NCBI GenBank assembly: GCA_944321125.1
Contig: CALUKD010000008.1
Location: forward strand, 1 to 64,000
DNA from: Candidatus Butyricimonas faecavium
GTDB taxonomy: Bacteria; Bacteroidota; Bacteroidia; Bacteroidales; Marinifilaceae
Reading direction: 5' to 3'
DNA: 64,000 nucleotides
This document shows, piece by piece, positions 1 to 7,157 of the stretch. A program made the translations under genes and the position numbers. Numbering within the stretch: position 1 is the stretch's first letter; the number at the start of each line of letters is the position of its first letter. The notes beneath the pieces are model-generated. The model ran no database searches. It was not told where the DNA came from and saw nothing but the letters and a program-made list of their open reading frames with translations.

Positions 1-135
1 CGCAAAGATCGGGTCATCGGGTGATGACGCACAGATCGGGTCATCGGGTGATGACGCACAGATCGGGTCATCGGGTGATGACGCAAAGATCGGGTCATCG
101 GGTAATTACGCAAAGATCGGGTCATCGGGTAAAAA
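1..135. repeat. Five tandem 27-bp repeats
   Basis: The 27-bp unit begins CGCAAAGATCGGGTCATCGG and recurs at 1, 28, 55, 82 and 109 with one to four changes; the last copy diverges after about 22 bases. The period is nine codons, so copy-number change would keep the frame of the overlapping protein. The array may extend left of the window. Confidence 0.9.
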
Positions 136-337
136 TAGCGTGGTAATGTGTGCCGGGAATAATTCGATAGCGAAGGCAAGAATTGGCTCTTGGATAACAC
201 TTGCTGAATGGGAAATAGACGATAATGGAGATTGGATCCCGATAAACGTGGTAACAAAAAGGGTTGACGGGGTCGAGATAAAAGAAGACACTTATTACAA
301 GTTAGTCAACGGGGTGTTCACGGAAGTTGATAGATAA
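2..337 (+). CDS. C-terminal part of a nonapeptide-repeat protein (start outside window)
   Basis: The reading frame is open from base 2 to the stop at 337, so the gene begins left of the window. The first 45 residues are five near-perfect copies of a 9-residue unit, A-[KQ]-I-G-S-S-G-[DN]-x. They are followed by a tail of about 66 residues holding a W-x9-W pair and many acidic residues. Short Gly/Ser repeats with one buried aliphatic residue suggest a stacked beta-helix-like solenoid, but the function is unknown. An internal ATG at 140 would give only the tail; continuous in-frame repeats argue for the longer protein. It precedes other small plus-strand phage genes. Confidence 0.75.
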   Translation, partial: AKIGSSGDDAQIGSSGDDAQIGSSGDDAKIGSSGNYAKIGSSGKNSVVMCAGNNSIAKARIGSWITLAEWEIDDNGDWIPINVVTKRVDGVEIKEDTYYKLVNGVFTEVDR

Positions 338-349
338 TAATTTAAGTAT

Positions 350-499
350 ATGAAAAAAGGTGATAAAGTAACTACAACACACGTGGAAGGGATATTCACG
401 GTGAAAAGCATTGACGAAAAAAGCGGGATCGCCACGATCAAGCAGCAGAGAGGATTGATGTTCAAGGTTCCCGTTAGCTCTCTACGCAAGGTTCTTTAG
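350..499 (+). CDS. Small hypothetical phage protein (49 aa)
   Basis: ATG at 350 lies 13 nt after the previous stop and the frame closes at TAG 497-499. The product is basic, starts MKKGDKVTTTHVEGIFTVKS and is predicted mostly beta, resembling small SH3/KOW-like barrels in pattern only. No family is recognised. Close spacing suggests the same transcript as the repeat protein. Confidence 0.5.
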   Translation: MKKGDKVTTTHVEGIFTVKSIDEKSGIATIKQQRGLMFKVPVSSLRKVL

Positions 500-531
500 T
501 TCTGTTATTTGTTTGTTGGTAATTAAAAACG

Positions 532-638
532 TCCGGGTGGAAGTCCCGGCACACGGGGAGAACTGGCGTTGGCACCTTCAATTCTTTGCGCACGACACCT
601 TCTACAATTTGCCGATGGTTCGATTCCATCCTCTCCAC
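532..638 (+). other. tRNA-like element 1, preceded by a GC hairpin
   Basis: A T-arm is present: GATGG (614-618), a TTCGATT loop and CCATC (626-630). It is followed by CTCTCC (631-636), which pairs with GGGGAG at 555-560 as a 6-bp acceptor stem with one G-U. A D-loop-like CGTTGGCA lies near 567. The first pair would be C554/A637, a mismatch as in initiator tRNA. No anticodon arm can be drawn in the remaining bases. A hairpin CCGGG/CCCGG (533-549) stands 4 nt before the acceptor strand. It could be a degenerate tRNA, a tRNA mimic or part of a larger RNA. Confidence 0.4.
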
Positions 639-639
639 T

Positions 640-676
640 AAAAAAAGAAAACCGCCTACTTTGAACGATAGCGGTT
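640..676 (-). terminator. Intrinsic terminator, minus strand
   Basis: Stem AACCGC/GCGGTT (650-655 with 671-676). Read on the minus strand it is followed by TTTCTTTTTTT (649-639). There is no minus-strand gene here, so it most likely ends the non-coding RNA starting near 915. Confidence 0.65.
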
Positions 677-915
677 AAAAAATCCCGAAACTGGTGCAGG
701 GTCAATAGAATCCAGTCAACGCAACAAGAAGCGAAATCTTGACGGGTGCAGCCCCGGTTGAATCTGCCGTGAACCTCGAATAGAGTACTAGCGAAACACT
801 CCTCGCAGAGAACATGGTTGGTTGACTTGTCCCATCCAGCAGCAGGTAAAAATAAGAACTTCATAAACCCCGGTCGATTCAGTCGTGCGCTTCGATGCGA
901 GCCGGGGACAAATTT
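640..915 (-). ncRNA. Candidate structured non-coding RNA of about 270 nt
   Basis: A consensus Bacteroidetes promoter on the minus strand (TTTG at 952-949, 20 nt, TATATTTG at 928-921) points left into a region without a convincing gene, and a terminator lies at 640-676. The RNA between can form stem CCCCGG/CCGGGG (902-907 with 868-873) near its 5' end. It also has a long-range GTCAAC/GTTGAC pair and a local CAAGA/TCTTG hairpin. No known family is recognised. A minus-strand open frame covers 523-993, but its start lies inside the promoter and its composition is not protein-like. Confidence 0.5.
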
Positions 916-920
916 AATTA

Positions 921-952
921 CAAATATACGTATAACTTTTAAATCGAGCAAA
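921..952 (-). promoter_or_regulatory. Minus-strand promoter for the 640-915 RNA
   Basis: -33 TTTG (949-952) and -7 TATATTTG (921-928), both read on the minus strand and separated by exactly 20 nt: a full match to the Bacteroidetes consensus. Confidence 0.6.
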
Positions 953-1076
953 TTATGGCTATTATCAAGAAATCGGACGTGTTCCCGAAACAAAACTCGT
1001 GATCAAAAGATTGAATTTACTTGATCTGATATTTTTATTTTTGGATTGAAGTATAACATATAAAACATCAAGTACT

Positions 1077-1826
1077 ATGCCTAAAAGACATTCAAGAGAA
1101 GAGTTTATAAAATTAGCCAAAGAAAAACACGGTTTATCGTATGATTACAGTATGGTAAAATACGTGAATAATAAAATTCCCGTGATAATAATTTGCCCTA
1201 AACATGGAGTTTTCTCCCAACGTCCGGACTCTCACTTATCCGGTAAAGGGTGTTATTATTGCGGGTTAGACGAGCAAAAATGTGCCGTGTACGGATTTGG
1301 ATACAACGACCTTTATGAAACCCAAGGTTCTCCATTATACTCCACGTGGCAAGACATGATAGAAAGATGTTACGGTAATAGAGATAGAAATAAATCTTAC
1401 GAAAAATGTTGGGTGAGTGACAAGTGGAGATTCCTTAGTGAATATAAAAAATGGTTTGACGAGAATTACGTGCCTGGCTTCGTCCTTGACAAAGACATTT
1501 TGGTAAGTGGCAATAAAATGTACGGACCAACCACGTGTCTTTTCGTTCCGAGAGAAATTAATGAACTTTTTATTTCCAGCGGGGAAAAGGAGGGGAATCT
1601 ACCACGGGGTGTTTATTACCTGAAGAGGCTAAATAAATACTGTGCTCAAATAAACAACAAGGATTCAACGACGAAACACATAGGATTGTACGGGACTCCA
1701 GAAGAGGCAAGAAACGCCTATATTGAAGAAAAATTAAAAATCGTGAAATCAGTAGCGGATAGATACTATTCACAAGGAATTATAACAGATAAAATTTACC
1801 AAGCAATTATTAATCATAAATTTTAA
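1077..1826 (+). CDS. Phage endonuclease-like protein with Cys-rich N-terminus and AP2-like C-terminus
   Basis: 249 aa. Residues about 1-65 resemble the DUF723-type module, with ICPKHG and GCYYCG as likely zinc ligands. The middle (TWQDMIERCY and following) matches the His-Me-finger-associated region of phage homing-type nucleases. Residues about 178-225 (RGVYYLKRLNKYCAQI to EEARNAY) look like an AP2 DNA-binding domain. Such proteins are usually free-standing homing endonucleases. The gene is more AT-rich than the replication genes after it, consistent with independent acquisition. Catalytic activity is inferred from the family. Confidence 0.65.
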   Translation: MPKRHSREEFIKLAKEKHGLSYDYSMVKYVNNKIPVIIICPKHGVFSQRPDSHLSGKGCYYCGLDEQKCAVYGFGYNDLYETQGSPLYSTWQDMIERCYGNRDRNKSYEKCWVSDKWRFLSEYKKWFDENYVPGFVLDKDILVSGNKMYGPTTCLFVPREINELFISSGEKEGNLPRGVYYLKRLNKYCAQINNKDSTTKHIGLYGTPEEARNAYIEEKLKIVKSVADRYYSQGIITDKIYQAIINHKF

Positions 1827-1830
1827 TCAT

Positions 1831-2730
1831 ATGCCTATTCTAAAAAAAAGTGACGTTACCCCGGAACGTCCCGTGATTATCACGATTTACGGGCAAGCAG
1901 GTACAGGGAAAACCTCGTTAGCAACAACCGCAAACTCTCCATTATTAATTGATACTGACAGAGGATACGATAGAGCAATAAATCGTTGTGACACTCTTAT
2001 AGCCAACAAATGGGAAGAGGTGACCGCTGAATTTGAAACCATGAAATCATACAAAACGATCATCTGTGACACGGCTCGTGCGGCCCTTGATGATTACCTA
2101 GTACAATACGCTATAAGCAAAGATTACAAGCTAAAAACTAACACGTTAAAAAGATTCGGGCAGATCGGAGATGATTTTAAGAATTTCGTCAATTTTCTAC
2201 GTTCAAATGGGTCTGATATTATTTTCATTTGTCACGACAAAGAAGCCACGGAAGGAGACGTTATTAAACATTCTCCAGACTGCACTGGACAATCTAAAGA
2301 TTTACTTTTAAGAATATCCGATCAAGTCGGGTATGTTTCGGTAATAAATAAAAAGCGTTGCGTGAGCTTCGATCCTACCGAAACATTAACCGGCAAGAAC
2401 GTGGCTAAACTGCCAACGCTAGAGATTCCAGACGAGAACGACCCGGCTTTCTTGACGTTCATGGCCGACATCATCGAGAAAGTGAAGGAGAGCATACAGA
2501 AACAATCGGAGGCTCAAAAAGAGGCTCTTGAAAAAGTTAGAGAATTGACATCAGCCATAGAAACGATGGAAACACCGGAACAGGCGATGGAAATATCTAG
2601 CGAGATCATGAACTTGACCAAGATGCAACAAGCGGGGTTAAGAAAGATGTTCTCAGAGAAGACCAAGTCAATCGGGATTAAATACAACCCGGATACCAAA
2701 ACTTTCGAGAGATGTACACAGTCCGCGTGA
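1831..2730 (+). CDS. AAA/RecA-like ATPase of phage recombination type (Sak4-like)
   Basis: 299 aa. Walker A GQAGTGKTSLA at residues 21-31 and a hydrophobic beta strand ending in D (KTIICDTARA, about 74-83) as Walker B. The tail of about 80 residues is Glu/Lys-rich. Size and motif order match the AAA_24/Sak4 group of single-strand annealing recombinases. It starts 5 nt after the endonuclease gene and overlaps the nuclease gene below by 19 nt, and an SSB-like gene follows. That order of ATPase, PD-(D/E)XK nuclease, SSB and NinB is a phage homologous-recombination cassette. Confidence 0.75.
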   Translation: MPILKKSDVTPERPVIITIYGQAGTGKTSLATTANSPLLIDTDRGYDRAINRCDTLIANKWEEVTAEFETMKSYKTIICDTARAALDDYLVQYAISKDYKLKTNTLKRFGQIGDDFKNFVNFLRSNGSDIIFICHDKEATEGDVIKHSPDCTGQSKDLLLRISDQVGYVSVINKKRCVSFDPTETLTGKNVAKLPTLEIPDENDPAFLTFMADIIEKVKESIQKQSEAQKEALEKVRELTSAIETMETPEQAMEISSEIMNLTKMQQAGLRKMFSEKTKSIGIKYNPDTKTFERCTQSA

Positions 2731-3383
2731 CCCAGCTTGAAAAGTTCAGGAGGTACATGGATTCGGTATCTCCTTTTGACACGGAACAGAGCGTGATAGA
2801 CACGTTGTCCGGAAAGTTCAAGGGTAACGAGTACACTTGGATAGGAACGGCGTTTCACAAGATCGTGGAGGAAGGTGAAAAAGCGTGGGAGAACGGGATA
2901 GTGAGAACGGGTGGCGGGGATGTCAAGATGAACGAGAGCCAGAAGAACGTCGCCATGGCGTACCGGAACTCCATGCCGGAGGCGTTTCACGAGACACGTT
3001 TAAACAAGGTGTTTCAAACGAGATTCGGGGAGGTGAACATTAGCGGGTGCGCTGACATCATTCACGGCAACGTGATTCACGACATCAAGACCAAGTACTC
3101 GTCCCCGAACCAGCAAGAATACATCGATAGTTGTCAATGGAGGTTCTACCTTGAAATATTCGACGCTAACCAGTTCGTGTTTGACCTTTTTCATTTCATG
3201 AATTACAAGAAAGAGGTAAACGGGTTCGATGTTAGCGGGTTGCAACTGAAAGTTATCGAGCCAATACCCTGCTTGAGATACGAGAAGATGGAAACGGATA
3301 ACAGGATATTGCTTGAAGACTTCATGGACTGGATAAACACTAAACAATTATATCATCTTTTAAACTTCAAACAAAATGGCTAA
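2712..3383 (+). CDS. PD-(D/E)XK nuclease, RecB/Cas4-like exonuclease
   Basis: 223 aa. It shows the RecB-nuclease signature: GTAFHKIVEEGE near residue 37, then GCADIIHGNVIHDIKTK near residues 113-129 supplying D and D-x-K, then QEYIDSCQWRFYLEI with the Q-x5-Y pattern. It probably resects DNA ends for the annealing ATPase upstream, whose gene it overlaps. No iron-sulfur cysteine cluster is apparent, so it is not a complete Cas4. Confidence 0.75.
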   Translation: MYTVRVTQLEKFRRYMDSVSPFDTEQSVIDTLSGKFKGNEYTWIGTAFHKIVEEGEKAWENGIVRTGGGDVKMNESQKNVAMAYRNSMPEAFHETRLNKVFQTRFGEVNISGCADIIHGNVIHDIKTKYSSPNQQEYIDSCQWRFYLEIFDANQFVFDLFHFMNYKKEVNGFDVSGLQLKVIEPIPCLRYEKMETDNRILLEDFMDWINTKQLYHLLNFKQNG

Positions 3384-3789
3384 CACTATAACGGGTAAAA
3401 TACACAGGGTATACCCAACAGAAAGAAAGGAAATTAACGGTAAAGTTTACCACGAGAGAATCTTGGTTATCGATAACACTAGATACGACCAGTACACGGG
3501 AGAACCGGGGTTCTCCTCTTTCCCATCGTTCTCGATCAACGGAGACGAGAAATGCCGGGAACTTGATTCTTTCGCCGAGGGCGAGGTGGTGACGGTTTCT
3601 TTTGACATTCAAGGCTTGAAATACAATGACAAGAACACGGGAGAGGAAAAATACTTCAACAAGGTACGTGCTTACAAGATCGAGAGGGTTGAAAGGTACA
3701 ACAAGGGAAATAATCAAACCCAAGTTACCGAGAAAACGGGGGGGGTGGATAACCATTCCCAAGAAGAAAAGGACGATCTCCCCTTCTAA
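3376..3789 (+). CDS. Single-stranded-DNA-binding-like protein (DUF3127 type)
   Basis: 137 aa, overlapping the nuclease gene by 8 nt. The N-terminal 100 residues are beta-rich and OB-fold-like. After a Gln/Asn-rich linker the protein ends in DDLPF, the acidic hydrophobic tip that SSB proteins use to recruit partners. DUF3127 proteins occupy this position in Bacteroidetes phages. Role in binding recombination intermediates is inferred from context and tail. Confidence 0.75.
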   Translation: MANTITGKIHRVYPTERKEINGKVYHERILVIDNTRYDQYTGEPGFSSFPSFSINGDEKCRELDSFAEGEVVTVSFDIQGLKYNDKNTGEEKYFNKVRAYKIERVERYNKGNNQTQVTEKTGGVDNHSQEEKDDLPF

Positions 3790-3792
3790 TCG

Positions 3793-4230
3793 ATGGTTTA
3801 CGATTTAAGCAAAGAACTAGACAAGAAGAGAGCCGCCGAGCGGTTTCAATTCTTGTTAAACAAGGGCGTGAAAATCGAGTTAACCGAACGCAAGAAGAAA
3901 AGGACGATCCAGCAAAACGCTTACTTGCACGCCTTGATCGGCTACTTCGCTATAGAGACGGGAAACACGATGGAATGGGTGAAACAAAAGTACTTCAAAT
4001 TGCTTTGCAACAAGGAATTGTTCGTTAGAGAGAAAGAAGATGAATTTCTGGGTCACGTGAAGTACTCTCGTAGCAGTGCAGACCTTGACACCGGGGAGAT
4101 GACCATGGCTATAGAGAGGTTCCGGGACTGGGCAAGCCAAGAGGCTGGAATCTATTTACCGGAACCACACGAAACCGAGATGCTGGAACAAATAGAGATC
4201 GAGATAAAGAAACACGAACGTTACTTATGA
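3793..4230 (+). CDS. ninB: NinB-like recombination protein
   Basis: 145 aa. Two family signatures are visible: KRTIQQNAYLHALI near residues 37-50, and SADLDTGEMTMAIERFRDWA near residues 96-115 followed by GIYLPEP. In phage lambda NinB (Orf) binds single-stranded DNA and SSB and can replace RecFOR functions. The gene follows the SSB-like gene by 3 nt and its stop overlaps the next start (ATGA). Confidence 0.75.
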   Translation: MVYDLSKELDKKRAAERFQFLLNKGVKIELTERKKKRTIQQNAYLHALIGYFAIETGNTMEWVKQKYFKLLCNKELFVREKEDEFLGHVKYSRSSADLDTGEMTMAIERFRDWASQEAGIYLPEPHETEMLEQIEIEIKKHERYL

Positions 4231-4442
4231 AATCCATATCCAACACCCTACACGCCAACCTAATCAAGTTCCTTGAATCGTTACCCGATCACGTAACCGG
4301 GAACACGACTCGGGATCTTGAGTTCAAGAGGAAGGCAACGTTATTAAAAAGGAAACTTGAAAGATGTAAGGACATAACACATGAAAGTACAGCTAATAAA
4401 CCTCGGCCGCAACAAGGTGAACGAGATAGTTTACCCGGCTGA
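4227..4442 (+). CDS. Small hypothetical phage protein (71 aa)
   Basis: Its ATG overlaps the NinB stop, the usual coupling in this operon. The product is helical and basic (FKRKATLLKRKLERC). No family recognised. The last 62 nt overlap the next frame, so the true end or the next start may be misjudged. Confidence 0.55.
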   Translation: MKSISNTLHANLIKFLESLPDHVTGNTTRDLEFKRKATLLKRKLERCKDITHESTANKPRPQQGERDSLPG

Positions 4443-4584
4443 CATGAAAGTCTTGCAGAGGATAATCAACAAGCACGTGTTAACCACTTGCTGGGAGTTG
4501 TCACCCTCTGGCAAGGAAGATAATGAACACCTTGTCCTTCGGGGCATGGACGTGATTGGAAAGATTAAAATTTTAAAACAATAA
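4381..4584 (+). CDS. Small hypothetical phage protein (67 aa)
   Basis: Starts MKVQLINLGRNKVNEIV with AGGA about 10 nt upstream. It overlaps the preceding gene by 62 nt in another frame, more than elsewhere in the operon, so one of the two is less certain. Mixed alpha/beta, no recognised domain. Confidence 0.5.
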   Translation: MKVQLINLGRNKVNEIVYPADMKVLQRIINKHVLTTCWELSPSGKEDNEHLVLRGMDVIGKIKILKQ

Positions 4585-4594
4585 AAATTATGAC

Positions 4595-5161
4595 ATGAAA
4601 GAAGTATGGAAAGATATTGTTGGATACGAGGGATTATATCAAGTATCTAATTACGGGAAAGTACGTTCTATTCAAAGAATAATTACATATAATGGAGTCG
4701 GTAAAGGAGGAGGTAAGCGTTTATATCCATCCATAGAACTAAAACCATGTTTAAATAGTGTTGGTTATTATCAAGTATCATTATCTGTAAATAATAAAAG
4801 AAAAAGATATATGGTACATAGATTAGTTGCGGAAGCTTTTTGCTTTCATCCTATCAATAAAGATTGTGTTAACCATATTGATGGAGATTATCTAAATAAT
4901 AAATGCGACAATCTTGAATGGGTTTCCACTAAAGAAAATGTTAGACACGCCATATTAAATGGCTTGCATAAGATTTATGGTGAAGATAGTCATTTAGCTA
5001 AATTTACTAATATACAGGCTGATATTATTAGAAAAATTAGACATAAAGGTATTACTACAAAAGAGTTAACAATTCTTTTAGGTGTAAGTAAATATTGTAT
5101 TAATAATATTTATAAAGGAGTTTCATATAATAAAAACAATAAAATAAAATCATACAAATGA
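4595..5161 (+). CDS. NUMOD4-HNH homing endonuclease
   Basis: 188 aa. The N-terminus EVWKDIVGYEGLYQVSNYG is the NUMOD4 signature. The HNH core is VNHIDGDYLNNKCDNLEWV near residues 91-109, and VRHA follows. The C-terminus (ITTKELTILLGVSKYCI) is a helix-turn-helix. The gene is distinctly AT-rich compared with the cassette before it and interrupts an otherwise gapless operon, as expected for a mobile free-standing nuclease gene. Its stop overlaps the next start. Confidence 0.85.
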   Translation: MKEVWKDIVGYEGLYQVSNYGKVRSIQRIITYNGVGKGGGKRLYPSIELKPCLNSVGYYQVSLSVNNKRKRYMVHRLVAEAFCFHPINKDCVNHIDGDYLNNKCDNLEWVSTKENVRHAILNGLHKIYGEDSHLAKFTNIQADIIRKIRHKGITTKELTILLGVSKYCINNIYKGVSYNKNNKIKSYK

Positions 5162-5604
5162 ACGCATTTTTTGAAGTGTCTATTCGATGCTGTGAAATTA
5201 CTGAAGAAGGTAAAGTTAAAAAGCATCGTAAGAAATATTTATTAGACTCGGTATCGTTTTCAGAGGCAGAGGCAAGGATCATAGAGGAGTTAAAAGAGAT
5301 GATTCAAGGAGACTTTTGCATTGAAGCGATAAAGAAATCCAACATTACCGAATTAGTGGATTCGAATGATGCCAATGACGATAAATGGTTCAAGGCTAAA
5401 GTGGCAATCATTGATTGCGATAGTATCTCCGGCAAGGAAAAGAGAGCGAACCAGTACTTTCTCGTTGCAGGTTCCGATGTTGACAAGTCGTTGGAAAATT
5501 TACAGAAAGCGTTATCCACTTACGTTGTCCCGTTCGAGATCGTGCAAGTTGGTGATTCAAATATAATGGACGTGTTCCCTTATTTCGAGGATAAACAAGA
5601 ATAA
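5158..5604 (+). CDS. DUF4494-family phage protein
   Basis: 148 aa. The pattern WFKAKVAIID, then GKEKRANQYFLV, then VVPFEIVQVGDSNIMDVFPY is typical of DUF4494, a family found in Bacteroidetes genomes and phages with unknown function. The ATG overlaps the HNH stop. Cytoplasmic, alpha/beta, no catalytic motif seen. Confidence 0.7.
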   Translation: MNAFFEVSIRCCEITEEGKVKKHRKKYLLDSVSFSEAEARIIEELKEMIQGDFCIEAIKKSNITELVDSNDANDDKWFKAKVAIIDCDSISGKEKRANQYFLVAGSDVDKSLENLQKALSTYVVPFEIVQVGDSNIMDVFPYFEDKQE

Positions 5605-5611
5605 AAACACG

Positions 5612-5777
5612 GCCCGGTTTCCCCGGGCATTTGGAGAAGAGGCAAAATAGGAAATGCTGTGAAAGATTGTGTATGGGGATTATGCACCCGGTATTCCTAC
5701 GCATAAGACTTAGCGATTCAGTATCAAACGGAAAGCACAACAAAATCGCCATCTCGGTTCGAGTCCGAGCTTCTCCC
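5612..5777 (+). other. tRNA-like element 2 with a long insert in place of the anticodon arm
   Basis: GGAGAAG (5633-5639) pairs with CTTCTCC (5770-5776) as a perfect 7-bp acceptor. The D-arm is GCAA-AATAGGAA-ATGC (5642-5657) with the conserved GG in the loop. The T-arm is CTCGG, TTCGAGT, CCGAG just before the 3' acceptor strand. About 95 nt separate D- and T-arms. They fold as GTGTAT/ATGCAC and GCGATT/AATCGC hairpins, with no canonical anticodon loop. A GCCCGG/CCGGGC hairpin (5612-5628) stands 4 nt upstream, as in element 1. Options are an intron-bearing tRNA, a decayed tRNA or a mimic. Confidence 0.5.
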
Positions 5778-5796
5778 CTAATCAAAAAAATATACT

Positions 5797-6063
5797 ATGA
5801 GATGGGCATTAAGAAATCAAGAAAAAATTAAAGCGTACTTCGAAGAAGACGGGGATAAAATTCTTAAAAGGATCAAGGATAGCTTGGATAAAGAATTTTC
5901 CACGTATCCAGATGTTGAACAACATATCGAGGTGGTGGAGGGTGAGCCTTACCCGATTTTAAACGTTGATGATGCCGGGCATTCTTTTAACACGATTGAT
6001 TTCTACGTGATAAAAAAACAATATGACGTTTACACTCTAGCTTTTAAAGAATTCATCGGATAA
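5797..6063 (+). CDS. Hypothetical phage protein (88 aa)
   Basis: Starts MRWALRNQEKIKAYFEEDGD, helical first half and beta second half, acidic. It begins 20 nt after tRNA-like element 2. No family recognised. Confidence 0.6.
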   Translation: MRWALRNQEKIKAYFEEDGDKILKRIKDSLDKEFSTYPDVEQHIEVVEGEPYPILNVDDAGHSFNTIDFYVIKKQYDVYTLAFKEFIG

Positions 6064-6082
6064 CACGATTAAATAAAACAAC

Positions 6083-6442
6083 ATGAAAGACAGAGAACAT
6101 CAACTGCAAGTGGCTTGTTTGAACTGGTTCCGGATGCAATACCCCGGAAAGCTGATTCACGCTATCCCTAACGGTGGGGCTAGGAATATAGTCACGGCAG
6201 CCAAGCTGAAAGCGGAAGGAGTTGTAGCCGGAGTCCCGGATTTGTTCATCCCGGAGCCGTCCGGACAATATCACGGCTTATTCGTGGAAATGAAGGTGAA
6301 GGGTGGACGATTGCAGCAGACGCAAAAGGACATGATCGGTAAATTAAAAGAGAGAGGTTACAAGTGTGACGTGTGCTGGTCGCTTGAAGATTTCATGAAG
6401 GTTGTGAACGAATATTTTAATAGACATGAAACGATTGATTGA
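6083..6442 (+). CDS. VRR-NUC domain nuclease
   Basis: 119 aa, the size of a free-standing phage VRR-NUC protein. Motifs: IPNGGARN near residue 28, GVPDLFIP near 49 (catalytic D) and LFVEMKVKGGRLQQTQKDM near 62-80 (E-x-K and the Q that follows). The fold is PD-(D/E)XK-like, and relatives act on branched DNA. It probably processes junctions or replication intermediates. The next small gene overlaps its end by 17 nt. Confidence 0.85.
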   Translation: MKDREHQLQVACLNWFRMQYPGKLIHAIPNGGARNIVTAAKLKAEGVVAGVPDLFIPEPSGQYHGLFVEMKVKGGRLQQTQKDMIGKLKERGYKCDVCWSLEDFMKVVNEYFNRHETID

Positions 6443-6587
6443 ATACTTCAAAAGAAAACAAGATGCGAGACTCAAACGCTTATGCGTTAAAGAATCGGCA
6501 AAATCATGCAAGAGCGGTGAAGAATTAGTCTCCACCGCCAAATGGATTTACGATTGGATTAAAAACAAGCAATCCATTTCAAGATGA
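6426..6587 (+). CDS. Small basic hypothetical protein (53 aa)
   Basis: ATG 6426, stop TGA 6585-6587. Starts MKRLIEYFKRKQDARLKRLC, amphipathic helix rich in Lys/Arg. It overlaps the VRR-NUC gene by 17 nt and its stop overlaps the next start (ATGA). This translational coupling supports it despite the size. Confidence 0.55.
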   Translation: MKRLIEYFKRKQDARLKRLCVKESAKSCKSGEELVSTAKWIYDWIKNKQSISR

Positions 6588-6790
6588 AACGTCCTACCAG
6601 ACCACCCAAACCACCCTCTAACATATCGGATCGTGGTATCGTGATCATCGCTACATCCCCTCCAACGGACTGCCTTACCTGTATTCATCATTCAGTTTGG
6701 AAATACAACTTGATCGAGTGCAAGTACAGGGTTTGCCCGCAGCCGAATTGCAAGGATAATAATATTACGTGTATAAACTATAAAAAATAA
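6584..6790 (+). CDS. Small Cys-rich hypothetical protein (68 aa)
   Basis: Contains DCLTCIHH, IECKYRVCPQPNC and ITCINYKK, seven cysteines that could bind zinc. The N-terminus is Pro-rich. ATGA overlap with the upstream gene. Function unknown. Confidence 0.55.
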   Translation: MKRPTRPPKPPSNISDRGIVIIATSPPTDCLTCIHHSVWKYNLIECKYRVCPQPNCKDNNITCINYKK

Positions 6791-6795
6791 ACTAT

Positions 6796-6996
6796 ATGAG
6801 CAAGAAAAGAAAAAACGACATCCGGAGAATAATCACGATTACCCCGGTAGAGTTCAAGACGGTAAAACGTGAAGAAGAATTCGTCAGTATGACAGCTTAC
6901 GATATGCTGGCCAACGCTTTCGATGCAGCGATGAACGAGATCACGATGTTGAGAGCAAAGCTGGCGAGAATACAGGAAGTGATTAAAGACAAGTAG
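6796..6996 (+). CDS. Hypothetical phage protein (66 aa)
   Basis: Starts MSKKRKNDIRRIITITPVEF. The C-terminal half is a predicted helix or coiled coil (MNEITMLRAKLARIQEVIK). It begins 5 nt after the preceding stop. No family recognised. Confidence 0.6.
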   Translation: MSKKRKNDIRRIITITPVEFKTVKREEEFVSMTAYDMLANAFDAAMNEITMLRAKLARIQEVIKDK

Positions 6997-7022
6997 TGAT
7001 GAAAGAATCCACCAAGAGATGA

Positions 7023-7103
7023 ATGAATTATAATTCTAGTTTAAGACGAAAAATTAAAATAGTAGAAGACGTTATTTTAGAAAATGGCAAAAAAGTAAAA
7101 TAA
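7023..7103 (+). CDS. Possible microprotein (26 aa)
   Basis: ATG 7023, stop 7101-7103, product MNYNSSLRRKIKIVEDVILE plus six residues. Its size and the lack of a clear ribosome binding site make it doubtful. Otherwise the stretch 6997-7124 shows no gene. Confidence 0.2.
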   Translation: MNYNSSLRRKIKIVEDVILENGKKVK

Positions 7104-7124
7104 GAAGTATTTTTTATCGGAATA

Positions 7125-7154
7125 TTTGGCATTTTGAAATTTGTTGTATCTTTG
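7125..7154 (+). promoter_or_regulatory. Promoter of leader element A
   Basis: TTTG (7125-7128), 18 nt, TATCTTTG (7147-7154). Transcription would start near 7158, a few nt before the first stem of element A. Confidence 0.65.
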
Positions 7155-7157
7155 TGG

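Noticed and set aside
1-135. CRISPR-like array
   Set aside because: Repeats are contiguous 27-mers without spacers, in frame with a protein.
523-993. 156-aa minus-strand protein
   Set aside because: Start lies within a consensus promoter, it crosses a terminator and a tRNA-like element, and composition is Cys/Arg/Phe-heavy without a motif.
2712-3383. Cas4 of a CRISPR system
   Set aside because: No cysteine cluster and no cas genes or arrays; phage recombination context explains it.
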